Source: Bullera alba (Eukaryota; Basidiomycota; Tremellomycetes; Tremellales; Bulleraceae). Taken from it: 64,000 nucleotides of DNA. Shown piece by piece: positions 9,139 through 22,171 of this stretch. How positions within the stretch are numbered: the first letter of the stretch is position 1; every line of letters begins with the position of its first letter. The notes below the pieces were generated by a model. The model saw only the letters and a program-made list of their open reading frames with translations. It had not been told where the DNA came from and did no database searches. Where the stretch lies: assembly GCA_001600095.1 (NCBI GenBank), contig BCIX01000005.1:1060523-1124522 (forward strand), given 5' to 3'. The position numbers were made by a program, and so were the translations under genes.

Positions 9139-11945
9139 CTATTTGCGCTTCGGTGCGAAAAAGGCTTTGATCCCCTCCGGCTTCTTCTTCTTCACCTTTC
9201 CGGCCCCTGCAGCTGTCGATGTCCCGCTTCTCCCACCTCCAGGTCCAGTACTGCTCGCGTTGCTTGGTCTGACGGGACTCGGACCATTTTGGAGGTCCAT
9301 GGCGAAGTGAAAGTCCTCGTGTTCGGCTTGTTGATGTTTCAAATTGCCCACCCTGTCCTCCGGCGCTACGTCCTCGGGGATCGTAAAGGTAGTCTTGCAT
9401 CTCGGACAAGTCCACCTCTGCGCAGTTCTGACCAACTCGATATCATCGTCATCGTCTACTGGGATCGCCGGGTCGGTCTTGGGATTAGACTGATCCGTCG
9501 TCACCACCGCTGGAGGCTGAGATTGAGGTATGGTCGATTTTGACGATTCCCCGTTCTTGACCAGAAATGCATCGAGACCAGTCTTCCGCTTGTTCGTATG
9601 TAAAGTCGGCAAGCGTGGCTTCTTTGGCGATGGACCCGATGTTGGCGATGGCCTTGCTTCGACCGGTGTCGTTCCCTCTGGCGTGAGATTTGTCGACGAT
9701 CCTGATGCCGATCTCTTGGGCGATTTGTCCGGTTTGGCAGCCGATGAACCGAAGAAACCTTCGATACCCCTCTGACCCTCTTCCAGCTTCTCCAGCCCGC
9801 TGAAAGCTAGTGCAATCTACGGAAGTATCAGCAAGGTGTATACGCATGTCGAGGGTGTGTAACGTACGTTGTTCAGCTTCATGTTGCCCTTGCTCATCGG
9901 CTGGGTTGCTTCGTCCCATAGCTTCCGAGCGTACTTGAGGATATACTCGGCTGTGAGGGTCCGTGTAAAAGGAAATGGTATCTGCCTCGAGCGGGAAGGC
10001 TCTATGCCTAGATAGCAGAATCAGCGAGCATTGGCTGCTATCCTTCAGATACACTTACCGGTTCGATGGGACAGAACCAGCGATTTCGGCCAGAGTCCCG
10101 GTGAGATCTCCCTAGCATCTCTCAGGCGTACATTGAGCTCGCCTGCAAGCACGCCTAACCAATGATGCCCTTGTTCAGGTGTAGTGACGCTCGGTCTGAC
10201 GTTTTTTGACGCGAGCATCGATTTTGTAGCGACTCGGGGAGTTACTGAACGCCAGGTCAGCATGTAGTCTTATAGTGAAGACCGAAACACTCACCTTCTG
10301 TGTGATCAACGCCACGGAGGATGTTGTACACCCAAATGCTCTCCTCGCCAAATCGAGCCTGCATCTCATCGAGAGGTACAGTACTATTCTGAATCAGAGA
10401 GTGCGGGAGTACCTGATCTGATTACTCACAGCATGTCTCCGACAGTCTTTGCGTTATACTCCGTAGCGATCGCATTGCCAAGTTTCCCGCCCAAGAATCT
10501 GATCTACTCTTGATGAGCGGGTAATATCCGTGGGCATCTTGACAGCACGTACATCTGTGAAGGCCATATCTCGTAGAAAGGCTGCGGTCGCTGCTGATCG
10601 GAGCACAGTCTGATTATTAGGTTTCTTCCAGGCAGAGCATAGCTGTATAAAGCATCAGTGACCGTGTTTCAAGGCGATAAGTCTGAAAGACTGACCTTTG
10701 CCATAGCCTTGTTATGTGCGATGCCCTAAAACCCGCTGGTCAGAGAAGCCGCTGACTGATATTGTGCTGTGGACTTACCGCTGAACACGTGTAGTGCAAT
10801 TTCTTCCATACCTCCTCCCTCAGCTCTGCCATAATCTCAGCACCTAGACACAGAGCCCAATCCTCCCAAGTAGCTTTGTCCACCTGTCCACTCTGCTCCT
10901 CTTGTTCGTGTCCCGCTTCCTCTGCCTCGCCACTGTCGGGCTGTGAATTGACCTGCGGCTGATCTGTCTCTCCGTTGATGGGGAACACACTACCAGCCTT
11001 GGTCCAATCTATAGGAGGTGGAGGGGGAAGTGGTGAGTCCAGTCCATCCGGAGCGTCCTCTGGCACCGAACTCAGGTGGGGGAAGAGAGCGAGGATCTTA
11101 TGGATGACCAAAGGCGACAAATCGAGGAACGCTTCATCGATCGAAGCCTTCTCTACGATAAATGTCAGAAGATGGATCACGTGTAAAGAGCCAAACTGCT
11201 CACCTAGCTCGGCACCTGGAGCCATGTCCTTGAATATAGCGAGGATTTTGAGCGATTCCCGTCGATATGGATCCAAGCTGACCTAGAGTCGGGATCAGCT
11301 TGAAAATACGCAGGTCGAGTGGCCTGAGCTGTCAGCTTGCCATGCGCACCTTATGGGTCCTTGGATCCACTTCACCCCAATATCCTGCCTCGCTCTCTCC
11401 ATTGCGGTACGTAGCCACGTGCTGGACATGAAGATGTGGACACATCTTCTTCGCCTCGTCTATCGTATTGAACCTATCGTAAAGTCAGCTTGCACAGTTC
11501 AAGATACATCAAACAGCTGACCTTTTGATCCCATACTTTCTGGCAGGGTAGTTCACCGCAATGATCGACTGCCATTGTGCGCAGATGAGAGGTATAGTGT
11601 CCGGAAGTCCGAGTCGGACTTGCTCGAACTCTGATTCGTGTCAGAGCCGCTATATGAAGTAGAGAACTAGGGCTTGGAACTCACGGGCGTAGGCAGCGTC
11701 GATATCGCAGTGAGCGATGACTCTCAGCGGATTGCTGAGCTTGCATCAGGGATACCACTTCTGCGATGGGAACTGAATTACTGAAAGCTACTTACAAAAC
11801 GGTCATTGCCTGAGGACTAAGGAGATGCCTTCAAAGCAAGCTAGTCAGCTATATTGCCCTCAGAAGCGCAAGTCAAAGCTGCTCACCTGTACGTAGGCGG
11901 TCCACTGGCTTCTCCCCGCCGCGGCTGACCTCCTAAAAAGGACAT
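9139..11945 (-). CDS. RAD30: DNA polymerase eta (translesion, Y family)
   Basis: Y-family polymerase that copies past UV photoproducts in the nucleus. Seen in order on the minus strand: start ATG at complement 11943-11945 (MSFLGGQPRR); catalytic Asp block NPLRVIAHCDIDAAYAQ (about 11740-11690); WQSIIAVNYPARKYGIKR (about 11570-11520); DPYRRESLKIL and the catalytic SIDEAFLDL (about 11275 and 11140); helix-hairpin part GIAHNKAMAK (about 10720) and RFLGGKLGNAIA (about 10500); little-finger exons to about 9850. The last exon (from 9610) carries a UBZ finger CPRC...H-x3-H (about 9390-9320) that binds ubiquitylated PCNA, and ends in a PIP-box-like GIKAFFAPKRK. It has about ten short introns. Its 3' end was duplicated at 3079-3540. 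Tandem with UBR1 upstream. Confidence 0.93.
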
Positions 11946-12330
11946 GGCGTCTTGAGCCCGTACGTGGCCTGAACTACAGATTCGATGTATTGAGTTGTTG
12001 TTGAGTTGTTGTTGCCTTCGACCAGCAGAGGTGATGCAGCTCTACTTCCGTCGGAAATCGGGTGGCGAACGCTGAACGGGGAATCCTGGGAAATGAAAAC
12101 ATCTCCGCTCCCACCGCACAAGGCGGCCCAAAGCAGCCTCAGTGCCAGCTCATCGCAAGCAGATTGCAAGACAAGTAACATGTTGATTTGGCTGGCTAAT
12201 GCTACAACGTGGCCGCGCGGAACGTGCCACAGGTTCTAAACCGACTGCTCCTCATCCAGCTCGACCTCTATTCCAACTATGCGACACTTTGCCTTCCCAG
12301 AATACGCTTCTCGGTTCCACGATGAACCGC

Positions 12331-15300
12331 TCACAGACATCCCCAACCTCCGTGATCAGAGGTCATTTCCAGACGTCTGGCAGTGAAGTGAGGAATTCCA
12401 TGGGCGAGCCACAATGTCCTCCTCAACTCGTCCCATCGGCCATCATGCAAGTGTTGCCTATATCCACGTCTAGTCTTCGTCAGCAATAGGTCGGGCAGTG
12501 TACGAGGCAGGGCTCACCTCATCGACACGTCCAGTTCACCATGAGCGTCCAGGTAGGGCATGTTGCTAAAGCTTCCCGAGCCCGCGTAGAGGTATAGCAA
12601 TACCCAACGCTTGATGTCCACAAACATGCCCAACGTCGCGCCGCACCTATCACACATCAGCAAGGCCAGGTATCGAGGACAGTCTTTCACTCACTCTCTC
12701 AGGTGCAGATTGCACTCTCCCTGTTCTCCCTCGGCGCAGCAGTCACCACCGAGACACAGCAGCATGCCGCAGTATAGGCATACTGCCGGGAAAGTCGGTT
12801 TCGTGCCGCACTTGTCGCACTTTTTGTCGACGTAGGCAAGGACCATTGTCTCCCACAGCTTGGGCAGCCTGTACAGCTCGTACACGCCCGGGAACTCCAA
12901 ATTCGGCACCACCCGACCCTGCAAGGCCCACTGGGAGAGCCATCGAGCGACAATGGGTGTTTCTGGGGATTGCGGATTGGACAATGTGACCTTGGGAGCC
13001 GGAATTGCCAGTAGAGTGAGGAGACGCTTGTATTCGCACTGACCGGCGGTGGCGTCGATGGCGGTCTGATCGATCTCGGGATATCTCCCCTGCGAGGCGT
13101 AGTAGACGATGGCGGCGCGTCGGAGGAAAGGAAGTGTATGGGCGTAGAGCAGTTTTGCCAATACTGGCTCGGTGAGGAGTGACAAGACCCCCTCAGTGTC
13201 TTGGAACGGACCGGCATTGCGTAGGACCGAGTACATGATGCCTTTGAAGTTGGCAAAGACCGTCATGGCGTCTTCGTGTTCCGGCTCCTGTGGCGGTATC
13301 GTCCTGGCTTGAGCGGCCGATCGATGGCTGTACGCCCGCTTGACAAAGACTGAAAGACCCAACATGGCGCGGACCAGCTCGGCGTAGTATGACATGATGA
13401 TGATTGGCTGAAGGAGATCTGGGGCGATCGCTGCACATTCGATTACCATGCCGAGAGGGTTTCGCAGAAGCAAGGGTGAAGGGAGAGTGCTTGCTCGATA
13501 CCAATCCGGCAAGAACCTGGCGAAGAGTCCAACTCGAAGCGCCGTTCGATCCCAGATAGGTCCGAAGAAGGCGTCCATCTCGAGTTGAAGCCAGCCGAGG
13601 AGTTTGGTGATCAACTTGAGGTTGATCTCTGGCATTTGTTCTGCCACAGAGAGACCCTTCTTGTCGTTGGCCATACCACGTTGAGCAATCTCCATCGTCG
13701 AGATGGTATAGGCGATGACGTCGTCGGGGATGTACATTGCCTGCTTCTTCCCTCTCATCTTGGACGACTGCTCCGATAATTGACGCAAGAGTGATCGCGT
13801 ACGCTCGTCCATTCTCGATATCGACTTGAGAACCGTCTTTCTGTGTGTCGGATCGAGAGTGTGGTCGTGGAAGCTGCAGTCCGTGAACCAAGGAGCCAAT
13901 TCGCCAGTCTCGACATGGTGATCCCATATCCTCGCACTGTCCGACACCCTCATCAGACCTTCCTCCGAGACACTGCGGATCTTCTCGCTCAGCGTGGGCA
14001 GGCGGCCGGCCTTGAGAGTGGCCTGCTTGAGCACTGTTCTCGTCTTGTCGAGCGGGATGAGCGTGTTGCTGAGCGTTTTGCAAAGAGGGCAGAGGTATTC
14101 CATCCTCACGGCGTTCTCCGGGTGGTGTCGAGCGACTTGCTGAGTGTGTCGCCAACGCGTCGCGTCAAAGTAGGTCATGTAGCACATCTCATGTAGAACA
14201 TGGTTGCAAGCTGACATGTACACTCCGAATCGGTTGTGCTGGTTAGGGTAGGCGTCGGTACTGGTAGGTTCGCCGGTTGTACCCAGTCCATAGCGGTGAT
14301 ACCTCGTTTCGCGATCGAGGCAATCTGGCGCAGCTAGTGATTCCTCGAACCAGTCTCGATCCGGAACCACATCTCGGAGGATCCTCGAAGGTTGAAGCAA
14401 TACCAGCATTCCTCCCGGTTGACTCGTCGTCACCTCGTCTTGACAGACGATGCACTGGCCGTAGCTTTCTTCCTCGACTTTGGCCTCTTCGACCATTGAC
14501 TCATCCTCGTCCTCGTCGTCTTCGTCCATGAACTTGGATGTGGCGAAATCCGCTTGCTTCTTGGCAAATTCGGCCATGATCGCTCGTTGACGGGCTGCGG
14601 CTTGGGCCTTGGCTTTACCTGGGTCCTCCAATTTGGCCTTTTCCTTGTCCCTCGCCGCACGGTAGTCGACCGTGATCTTCTCCGGGAGCTGACTGACAAT
14701 GGCATCGAGAATGTAGTCGATCTTTGGTCGGAACGACTTGAACCCTTCTGTCGTCTGCATCATCCATAAGTTCTGGAACGTCGACATTGACTTGCTCTCG
14801 GGGATGATCTCGACAGACTCTTCGGCGAATCCCGATGGGTTGATTTGTAGTGCGAGTAGACATAGGTGGAGTGTCAGATCCAGCAGAGTCTCGAACTGTG
14901 GCGCTTCCAGCTTGTTGGCGTCCAACCCAGGCCATGACGAGTCGCTGGCCATCGACATGCAATGTGCCATGAGCCAGTAAACCAAATCACCAATGAACCG
15001 GGCTTCGAGGATCTCCCGCAGGTTCCCAAACGGCGCATTTCGCGGCGGCAGATCCAGCTGGCGAGGAAGAAGTAGTGGATCCTCAGTGTCTTCTGGTTTT
15101 CGTATACGTTGCGTTAATTTCACCGTGGCTGTTCGTTGGTCGTTTTTGGCGTAATGTCTCCAAAACACATCGACCTCGTCGTAACATTCGTCTTTGAGCG
15201 TGTAGTGACCATTTGCAGTCTCTGTTGGTTGTTTGAAATCGGCCACAGTCTCTAATATCGGCATAATGCTCGTTCCGTCGGTACATCGCTCAGGTAGCTT

Positions 15301-18300
15301 CTTAATGAGCTCAGCATAGGTGAGGTGGTTGAGAGCGAGCTGCTGGACAATGTGTTTCCTAGTCATCCAATCTTGATCTCGACCGTTCATCACCGTCGTA
15401 TCGGTGATCAAGTAGATGATCAACATGGCAAACTCCTCGAGCAACTTGATGATCTGGACCGGATCCGCTTCGGCCTCGTTCCAGGCTTGGGCGCTGTTGA
15501 CAGGCAGACTGAACCAAGGAGCCAGCCCAAACCTGTCGATCATGGCGACAATGTATAGCGATGGGTCCATGGTGCACAGTCCGATCTGGAGCATGAAGAA
15601 TTCTTGATCCAAAGTTGCCTCGCGGACGCCGAGCTCTCGATAGTGATGGGACTGGCCTCGCATCGCAAGACCATTCTTCTTCCACATCTCCGATCGGATC
15701 TGCGCAAGGACGACGTGTTCTGCCAGGCATTAGCATATGGCACTATAAGAGATCCATCAACTCACTTTGTAGAGGCCACTCCATCAATAATAGCTTGTAC
15801 CACTCTGCTCGCGTTTCTCCTGGTCCGCCGAGTATCACATCGTCCACCAGGTCGGTCAAGTTGGACCCATCGTACCGGCCCTCTTCGTCGAAGGGAATGA
15901 CATCCTTGATCCGCTTGAACATCTCTGCGTAGAGGAGGTTGAGGTAATGATGGAACGAGAAGGCCTTTGTCTGCAGCATATTCCCCTCGATACAGGTGAA
16001 GTCGGATCCAGGCGCGAGGACGTTTCTGACCTGGTGGGTATTGGGCCTCTGGTACTTGTCCACATCCAAAGTCGAGCTGGAAAGCATGATGTCGTCCATG
16101 ATACGTGTTGCAACGTCCGCCAAAGACGTCAAGAGCCGTTGCGGCGTGGCAAACTTGAACGCCTCGCCCAGTTCCCTCGAAGCCTTTGCAATCTCCCCGA
16201 GAAGACTAAAGGGTCTGGTCCATTCCACTTCGTACTCGACGTGCTCGCCCGTTTCTCTCCGTTGCGGCTGCAGTCCGACAAACATGTTGAGCAGTTCGAC
16301 AGCATGGGTGAAGTACTGCGGTTGATCAATCATGAGCCTCTGTATCGCTTTGTGGCGGAACAAAACCCTGGCATGGCTGAAGATGGTGATTCCTCGTTTA
16401 TGCTTGAACGCGAGCGATTCGGGCGTGACGCGTAGTCCTTGGATGTTCTGTGGGGGGACGGGGATCTGCATTGTGGACACCATTTGATTCGTGTACCACG
16501 ATTGAGCGACCTGGATGACCTTTGGGAGGAGCTCGCTGTGCTCGGCGGCGTAGGCACAGGCATCACCATTGCCAAAGACCATGTAGGTCATGCAGAAGAT
16601 GAGGTTCATGTCGGAATCCTTTTCGTGAAACATGTAATGCTCCAGCATTCGGACATAGTTGAAGGCGAATCGACATGCCAGGCCTTTCTTGACGTCCCAG
16701 TCCAGACTGTAAATGTTGGCGTATATCTGTCTCATGTTGAACTTTGCCTGTTTCCACAATCTGGCGTCGAGCAGCATCATCCAGTCTATCCTCTTGGTCT
16801 CGTTAGGGTTGAGGCTGAGCTCGAGCAAGTCCGATGCCAGCCGTGTCCCTTGGCCTCCGGGCCGATTCAGCCTCTTCTCATTGAGGGCGGTCCACAGTAA
16901 TCTCCTGAATAAGTTCTCGTCTCCTCCGATGACAGAAGCACTCATATCCGCGAGCCATCCGAGCATGACGCCCACTGATTCCTCTTGGAAGACGTCAAAG
17001 CTGAGTCGCAGGATGACACCGAGGTCTATTTGCTGAAACATGCTGGCGGTGTGGAACGCAGTGACGGGGTTGTTTGTGGATATCATGATTTTGCGGCCCT
17101 AAGCGCAATCAGCCAGGGACAACTCCAGATTATGAGCAACACCTACCACTTGCTCCGCTTCTCTCGCCAAGTGTTCTGCCTGTTCCCAAGACACTCCCAG
17201 AGTATCCCGAATCTGTCTCGTGACCTCCTTCATCAAGTGCTTCTCGCTCGCCCAGTACACCACCGACCATGGTCCAGATGCCGTAGTGACCCTATCTGCC
17301 TCGGCGCTAGTTCCTCCGGGATAATTGCCGTTATACAGCTCTTCGTGATCTCTGGGCAGCTTGCTGTGCTCCGACATTAAGAGGGAGTGTTCCAGAATAT
17401 CCATTGAGAACTCTAGGATGATGACAATGGTGTCGTATAACGCCTTAATCAGGGCCGGGGGTATCGCTCGATTGCTTGTAGTGTAGCCGGAGGGATAAGA
17501 TGGCGGAGTCGTTCCCTCGGGTAACGGTGGGTGATGAGAGCATCCGACGTTCTTTCCCTTTTTCCATGCTGCAGGATCACCGCAATCGCAGGCGGCAGCG
17601 AAGGAGAACGATTGACCGAAGATGACTTCGTGGCCTTCATGCTGCGAGGCTTGATAGCACTCGACACACAAGACGCAAGAGCCGTCCACTGCACATGTCC
17701 TAAATTCACAGTCAGCAAGTGCGTGCCGACAGACGATGACCAGCACTTACTTGCAAGTATATGTCCTGTCAAACCTCTGCAAGACCTTTCCACAAGCTCG
17801 ACCTAGTTCCATCGTACTCGGACGGATTCCCATCCTCTTTTGATAATCGCTCAAGCTCCAAGAATGCTCTATGCCATGGTCATCTAGCTTGATCCAATCC
17901 GAGACGTTCTTGCTTCCAATTATCTTCTCCCCTTCTCCCTCTTCATCCAACTCGTTGCCAAACAAGCCGAAGCAATCCGCCCATTCTTTGCTCTGCCAGA
18001 TAGTCTGAAAGACCTGTCTCAGCACCATGGCATGGGATTGCGTGACCCAGTTTCCCCTGCGTTGGACGACAGAGTGATTGAGCACGTCGTAGAAGATCCG
18101 GTGTTGGTCATAGGGGTCTTGTGGGACTGGTATCTTTACCCATGGTGGTGCTTTGTATCCATACGGTCGGGCGGGGAGGTTGGAAGATGAGGAAGGTGGA
18201 TTAGGGATCGCTGTGCCGCGTCCCGGTTGACTACGAGACGTAGCGGGAGCTCTGCTCGAACGAGCCTCGGGTCCAGGTGGTATGGGTGAATCTGCTGTGC

Positions 18301-18352
18301 GGGATGGGCGCCGACCCATGCGTCGCCCGTTGGACGCGTCGCCAGAGCTCAT
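12331..18352 (-). CDS. UBR1: E3 ubiquitin ligase UBR1 (N-recognin, N-degron pathway)
   Basis: Large ligase (about 1,900 residues) that binds destabilising N-termini and ubiquitylates them with Rad6-type E2s. Seen: serine/proline-rich N-terminus from ATG at 18350-18352; a UBR box split by an intron (YTCK then TCAVDGSCVLCVECY...HEGHEV...CDCGD, about 17760-17570); long helical middle (15743-17086 and 12691-15687 open frames); a RING-like module CIVCQDEV ... CNHVLHEMCY ... CPLCKTLSN (about 14470-14070), interrupted by an acidic insert upstream; and the C-terminal autoinhibitory zinc region CDKCGTKP...CLYCGMLLC (about 12830-12740). Two last introns (donors near 12690 and 12517, the second spanning 12470-12517) lead to a tail ending LHDGRWDELRRTLWLAHGIP...ARRL, typical of UBR1. 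Stop at 12331-12333. Few, short introns for its size. Upstream neighbour F runs the same way, 230 bp away. Confidence 0.95.
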
Positions 18353-18584
18353 GTTGCTCGCCTAAGGGGACACTACACAAGCCGTAAAGCGAAAGTCGGG
18401 GGTGTATCAATCGTAAAGGGTATGCGTTGACAAAGAGAGCAGCAGGACTGATCGACCAAGACACCAGCGACAGAAGGCAGACGCTCAGTCGCGCCGAGCC
18501 ACCAAGATGGAGTATTACGTAATACAACGAGATATGCATGTTGCGTCACCGCTGCCGCCAGGCAGCGCCAGGCTGAGCTAGAAT

Positions 18585-20658
18585 TCACAGCACGCCAAAG
18601 AGACCGTCCTGTCCATCACCTCGCCCATCATGGTCACTGGTTGTCAGGTCTATGAGACCCAGAGCGACTTCATCAACCGGATCCTCACAGGTAGCCAGCG
18701 CTTCCAGTGTATCTGCCATTTGCTCCTTCCTGCCCTTCTTCCACCCTGGAACTTTATTGACCGACCCAGGCCAGCTTGTCGTCCTGCTCAGCGGGCTAAG
18801 ATGTACCGCCGGCTTGGCCGCGTCCGGTGGGCTAAGGTGGGTCTCCTTGTACTGAGCTACCCTATCTCTTCCCGGTCGAATTGATTTGGCCATCTGGGCT
18901 AGAGCTTTGGAAGGGGTGTTTGGTCGATTTGGCGCTTCCACCGGTGGTATGGGCTGATCCACCAATGATCTCATGTCTATACTGGTCATCTTGATCCCGG
19001 CTTCCTCTCGGGTGATCACACCCTTGCCAGTCGAGCTCGTCCTCTTGCTGGCGGTATCTTCCGTCAAGGCGATGGCGGAGAAATCGGACAACTTGACGCC
19101 AATCGAGGCAGATGTCGATCCGTGCAATACGCCAACTCCGGGAGCCAATGCCCACAGCGGAATCCTGTCCACTGTACTCTGAGAGCTGATGGATCCCTTG
19201 GACTCGAAGGATTGGTCTACTGGGATCACCTCGTCGGCGCCAACGACGGTGAGACTGGCGACTGGGTCGGAAGGATACTGCCGCTCCGGGTGGGAATCCG
19301 ATTGAATTAATATCGGATCTTGATGACCGCGCGAGAGGGCCTGGTTTATGATATGGGCACCAGTGGTGATGGTAGGCGCGCTGGTTCGCCTGCCTCGGAT
19401 AGGCAGTGCCGGGGTGATAGACCCAGAAGAAGGTGATGTATTCAAGGTGTAATCCGCCGGCCAGGCATACATCGACATGGGAATGGCATGGTGTAGAGCC
19501 AGTCGTAGGGGTCTCTTCTCCCTGATCCTGGTCTCTAACGGGGAGAAGACGTAGCAAGGGGGTGAGGAGGTTCGTGCCCAGGTAGAGAAGGCTGCGAGGT
19601 GGTTTCTGGTAGTCCATGTCAGCACATTTTCACAATGTTCACGTGGTCTGACTTACTCTGTGACCTTGGAACAGACGTATGAAATGACAATGATACGGGG
19701 AGGAGGTTGGCATTTCTTCGCAATGTGGTCAAAGATCGCTTGAGCAGGCAACGGGTGAAAGACACCATTCTCCTCTACACCACTCTGGTCAGCCCTGCAT
19801 GTTAAGGAGACCGGACCTGCTTATGACTTGCTCACTATAGTCTATTTTGATGACCTCGTCATGTAACGTCGAGAACGGTTGAGGCACCGGGTTTCTTAAT
19901 CTACCCGTCGAGTCGCGGTAATTGAGGGGTAGCTGGTAGTCCCCGGTGGCATATGGCGATCTGAAAGTCTGAGTCTGTCCCTGGAACCGGTATTTCAGGT
20001 GACAGACATGGATGTTGGAGTGGGCATGGCCCGAGAGAGCCTACAACGCAAGTCAATCAGAAGTCCGCGGCTGATCGAAATACAGGACTACTCACTCTGG
20101 CATAGTCTAGAAGCCTGGTAGTATCCCTAAAATCTTCGCCGGTCTTGATGCCCTCAGCGCCTTCCTGTGGACTTCGCATATAGCTCGAGAAGTTGCAGAA
20201 GAGGTAGAGCGCATCTCTGGAAGGTAGATCCGGGGACAATGGCCTGCTCAGTGGGTGCCGAACGGAGGGAGCGAACGATGAGGGAGTCATGCCTTGCGGC
20301 GAGGATATTGAATGTATCGTGCCATTCGAGATCGCGGACTTTGGCTGGTTCGGCGAGGATGGGCCCTGGTTGACGGTCTTTGGGGACGTGGGAGAGTCCG
20401 GGGCGATGACCTGGGTAGAGATGGGTGGATGTGTCATTGCTGTTGTTGGTCCAGGTCTGAATCCTTTGCCAAAGTTCTGAGACCGGGCTCGAGACTTATT
20501 ATTGAAGTCCAACTATGATGTCCAATTGGTCCCAAGAGATTGTGCGGAGCTATGGCAGACTCAGTATGGCTTGGATGTAGCACAGTCAGTGTGATACTCG
20601 AATTCAGTCGATCAAGTCTCGCTCTGTATTCCAACTCGACCGTATCATTGCTCGTCAT
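18585..20658 (-). CDS. Unidentified protein with disordered Ser/Pro-rich C-terminus
   Basis: About five to six exons on the minus strand. Proposed start ATG at 20656-20658 (MTSNDTVELEY). A first intron with a weak GTGCTA donor (about 20587) ending CATAG (about 20517) joins SSITLT to LDFNNKSRARSQ. The next part is a proline/serine-rich linker, then an ordered stretch (RDALYLFCNFSSYM; ALSGHAHSNIHVCHLKYRF; LPLNYRDSTGRLRNP; RIIVISYVCSK; SPPCYVFSPLETRIREKRPL). From 19450 to the stop at 18585 it is low-complexity and rich in S, P and T, with a final acidic LTTSDHDGRGDGQDGLFGVL. I do not recognise the family; the central histidine/tyrosine-rich region is the part most likely to be conserved. It shares a 286-bp promoter with TRS33. 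Confidence 0.7.
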
Positions 20659-20944
20659 TTGTTCTTTTGTCCGGAAACCGCCTCCTTCAGCTGCACCACC
20701 GTCAGCTGGCAATACTGGGTCATCCGTCTGCCCATCCTTGGCGATCGGATGAAAGGAGGATGATGCTGGGTAGCAAGCTGTTCGCCTACTTGGCCGAGCT
20801 CACCACACGGCCACACGGCCGAGGTCGAGACTTTATTTCATCCACCCACCTTGCGCGTCCGTCCGATGGTCGCAAGCCGAGAGCCGGCGACGAGCTCACT
20901 TGTGATGGTGTAAACGTTGGGCTACGTAGCACCGACTCCCCAAC
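20659..20944. promoter_or_regulatory. Bidirectional promoter between the unknown gene and TRS33
   Basis: 286 bp separate two start codons that point away from each other. No TATA box is visible; the repeat CACACGGCCACACGGCC (about 20806-20823) is the only obvious motif. Sharing of control elements is inferred from layout only. Confidence 0.5.
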
Positions 20945-22003
20945 ATGTCTGCAAGGCAGTCGACTAGTTCGGCGGCACACCCCCATAATCAGCAGATAGC
21001 ACCAACAGTCCCTCAAGCGATACACGCCCTTGCGGCGCCTGTGCCTTCGTTGATAGATGCCCAATTGCCGAATTACCTCCTGCCCTGTGTACTGGAACTA
21101 GTTCGAGATTCGACACGGCATGTACTGCGCAGGAAGAAGAAAGAGGAGGATGACTTGAGGGAAGAGGGATTACTGCCACCGCTGGATAAGGGGAAGGGAA
21201 GGGCTAGCGATGATCAAGATGAAGAAGCGAGCCTTGTCGAAGAGGAAAGCAGGAAGAAGATCGAGAGGATGGGTCTGATGGTTGGGGGATATATAGCAGA
21301 GAAGTGAGTACATTCTCTCTGCTCACGGCTCTGAGATACTGCCGATGGGAAGTGTGAGGTCAGCATTGACATCGTGTAGGTTGACACTAGCACGTCCGCC
21401 CCTCGCATCCCACCTCGACATCATCAAGTTCATCTGCAAGGATCTATTCCTCTATGTCTATTCCAAGCAGATAGACAACCTGCGGACAAACCATAGAGTA
21501 AGCTTTCATCCTAGCTACAGTACCCAGATTGTGCTGACTCATATCCACAGGGCGTATTTGTCCTTCAATCGCACTACTTTCCGCCTTTAGTGCCCATCTC
21601 GTCTTACAAGGGCGCTGCTGCTGATATGGAGATTGCCAAGAGCGTGAGGCAGTCCATCACAGCAATAGGGATCAGCGCTGATGAGATTATGGCCTATCTA
21701 GCATCTGATCTTCCCGCAAGCATTGATTCAGGGCGCTCTGGTGCGATTGGGCCTGCCAGCAGTCGTCACTACCGAGTCTTCCGGTCTGCCTCAATGTGGG
21801 CTTGGGCACATGGACCTGGCTGTCAGATCGCTCGCTGACTGTGTGATGTAGGCACATTCCAGATCCGCACTGTCAAATCCACGCAGATACCCCCAACGCC
21901 ATCTACCTCCACACCCGCTATGGGCACTACGCCCAATCTCGCAATGCAGCCACCGCCAATACCTCGGTCTGGCTCGACGGTAGGCTACCAAGTTGGACCA
22001 TAA
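20945..22003 (+). CDS. TRS33: TRAPP complex subunit Trs33 (TRAPPC6, Bet3 family)
   Basis: Subunit of the TRAPP tethering complexes that activate Ypt1/Rab1 in ER-Golgi traffic. Exons 20945-21303, 21380-21497, 21551-21643, 21702-21795 and 21852-22003 give 271 residues with all phases agreeing. Seen: DAQLPNYLLPCVLELVRDS near residue 40; a charged insert with KKKEEDD and DKGKGRASDD (residues 60-105) longer than in other Bet3 proteins; [30 protein letters not shown], the family hallmark; then FPQALIQGALVRLGLPAVVTTESSGLPQCTFQIRTVK (seen across exons 4-5), matching the TRAPPC6 FP-G-IRGAL-NLG...C-F pattern. A short proline-rich tail follows and is unusual. The stop lies in a perfect 22-bp tandem repeat. 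Convergent with CAB2, 168 bp apart. Confidence 0.93.
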
Positions 22004-22032
22004 GCCCTACCAAGTTGGACCATAAGCCCTAG
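21985..22032 (+). repeat. 22-bp perfect tandem duplication over the TRS33 stop codon
   Basis: The unit CTACCAAGTTGGACCATAAG plus CC occurs at 21985-22006 and again at 22007-22028, followed by CTAGG. The first copy encodes the last residues YQVGP and the TAA; the second lies just after the stop. Confidence 0.95.
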
Positions 22033-22171
22033 GTATCCGGTAGATGACGAAGGTCAGGATTGGCCGCGAGCTCTACGCCCTTTTCACCATAGAACACTGC
22101 AGGATACGACTTCACGAAGATGGATAATGATGTATAATGTACAAGATGATCGCCCACACCAAAGGAATGTC

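Noticed and set aside
13193..14155. 320-codon minus-strand ORF
   Set aside because: Overlaps the UBR1 coding exon in another frame; no domain.
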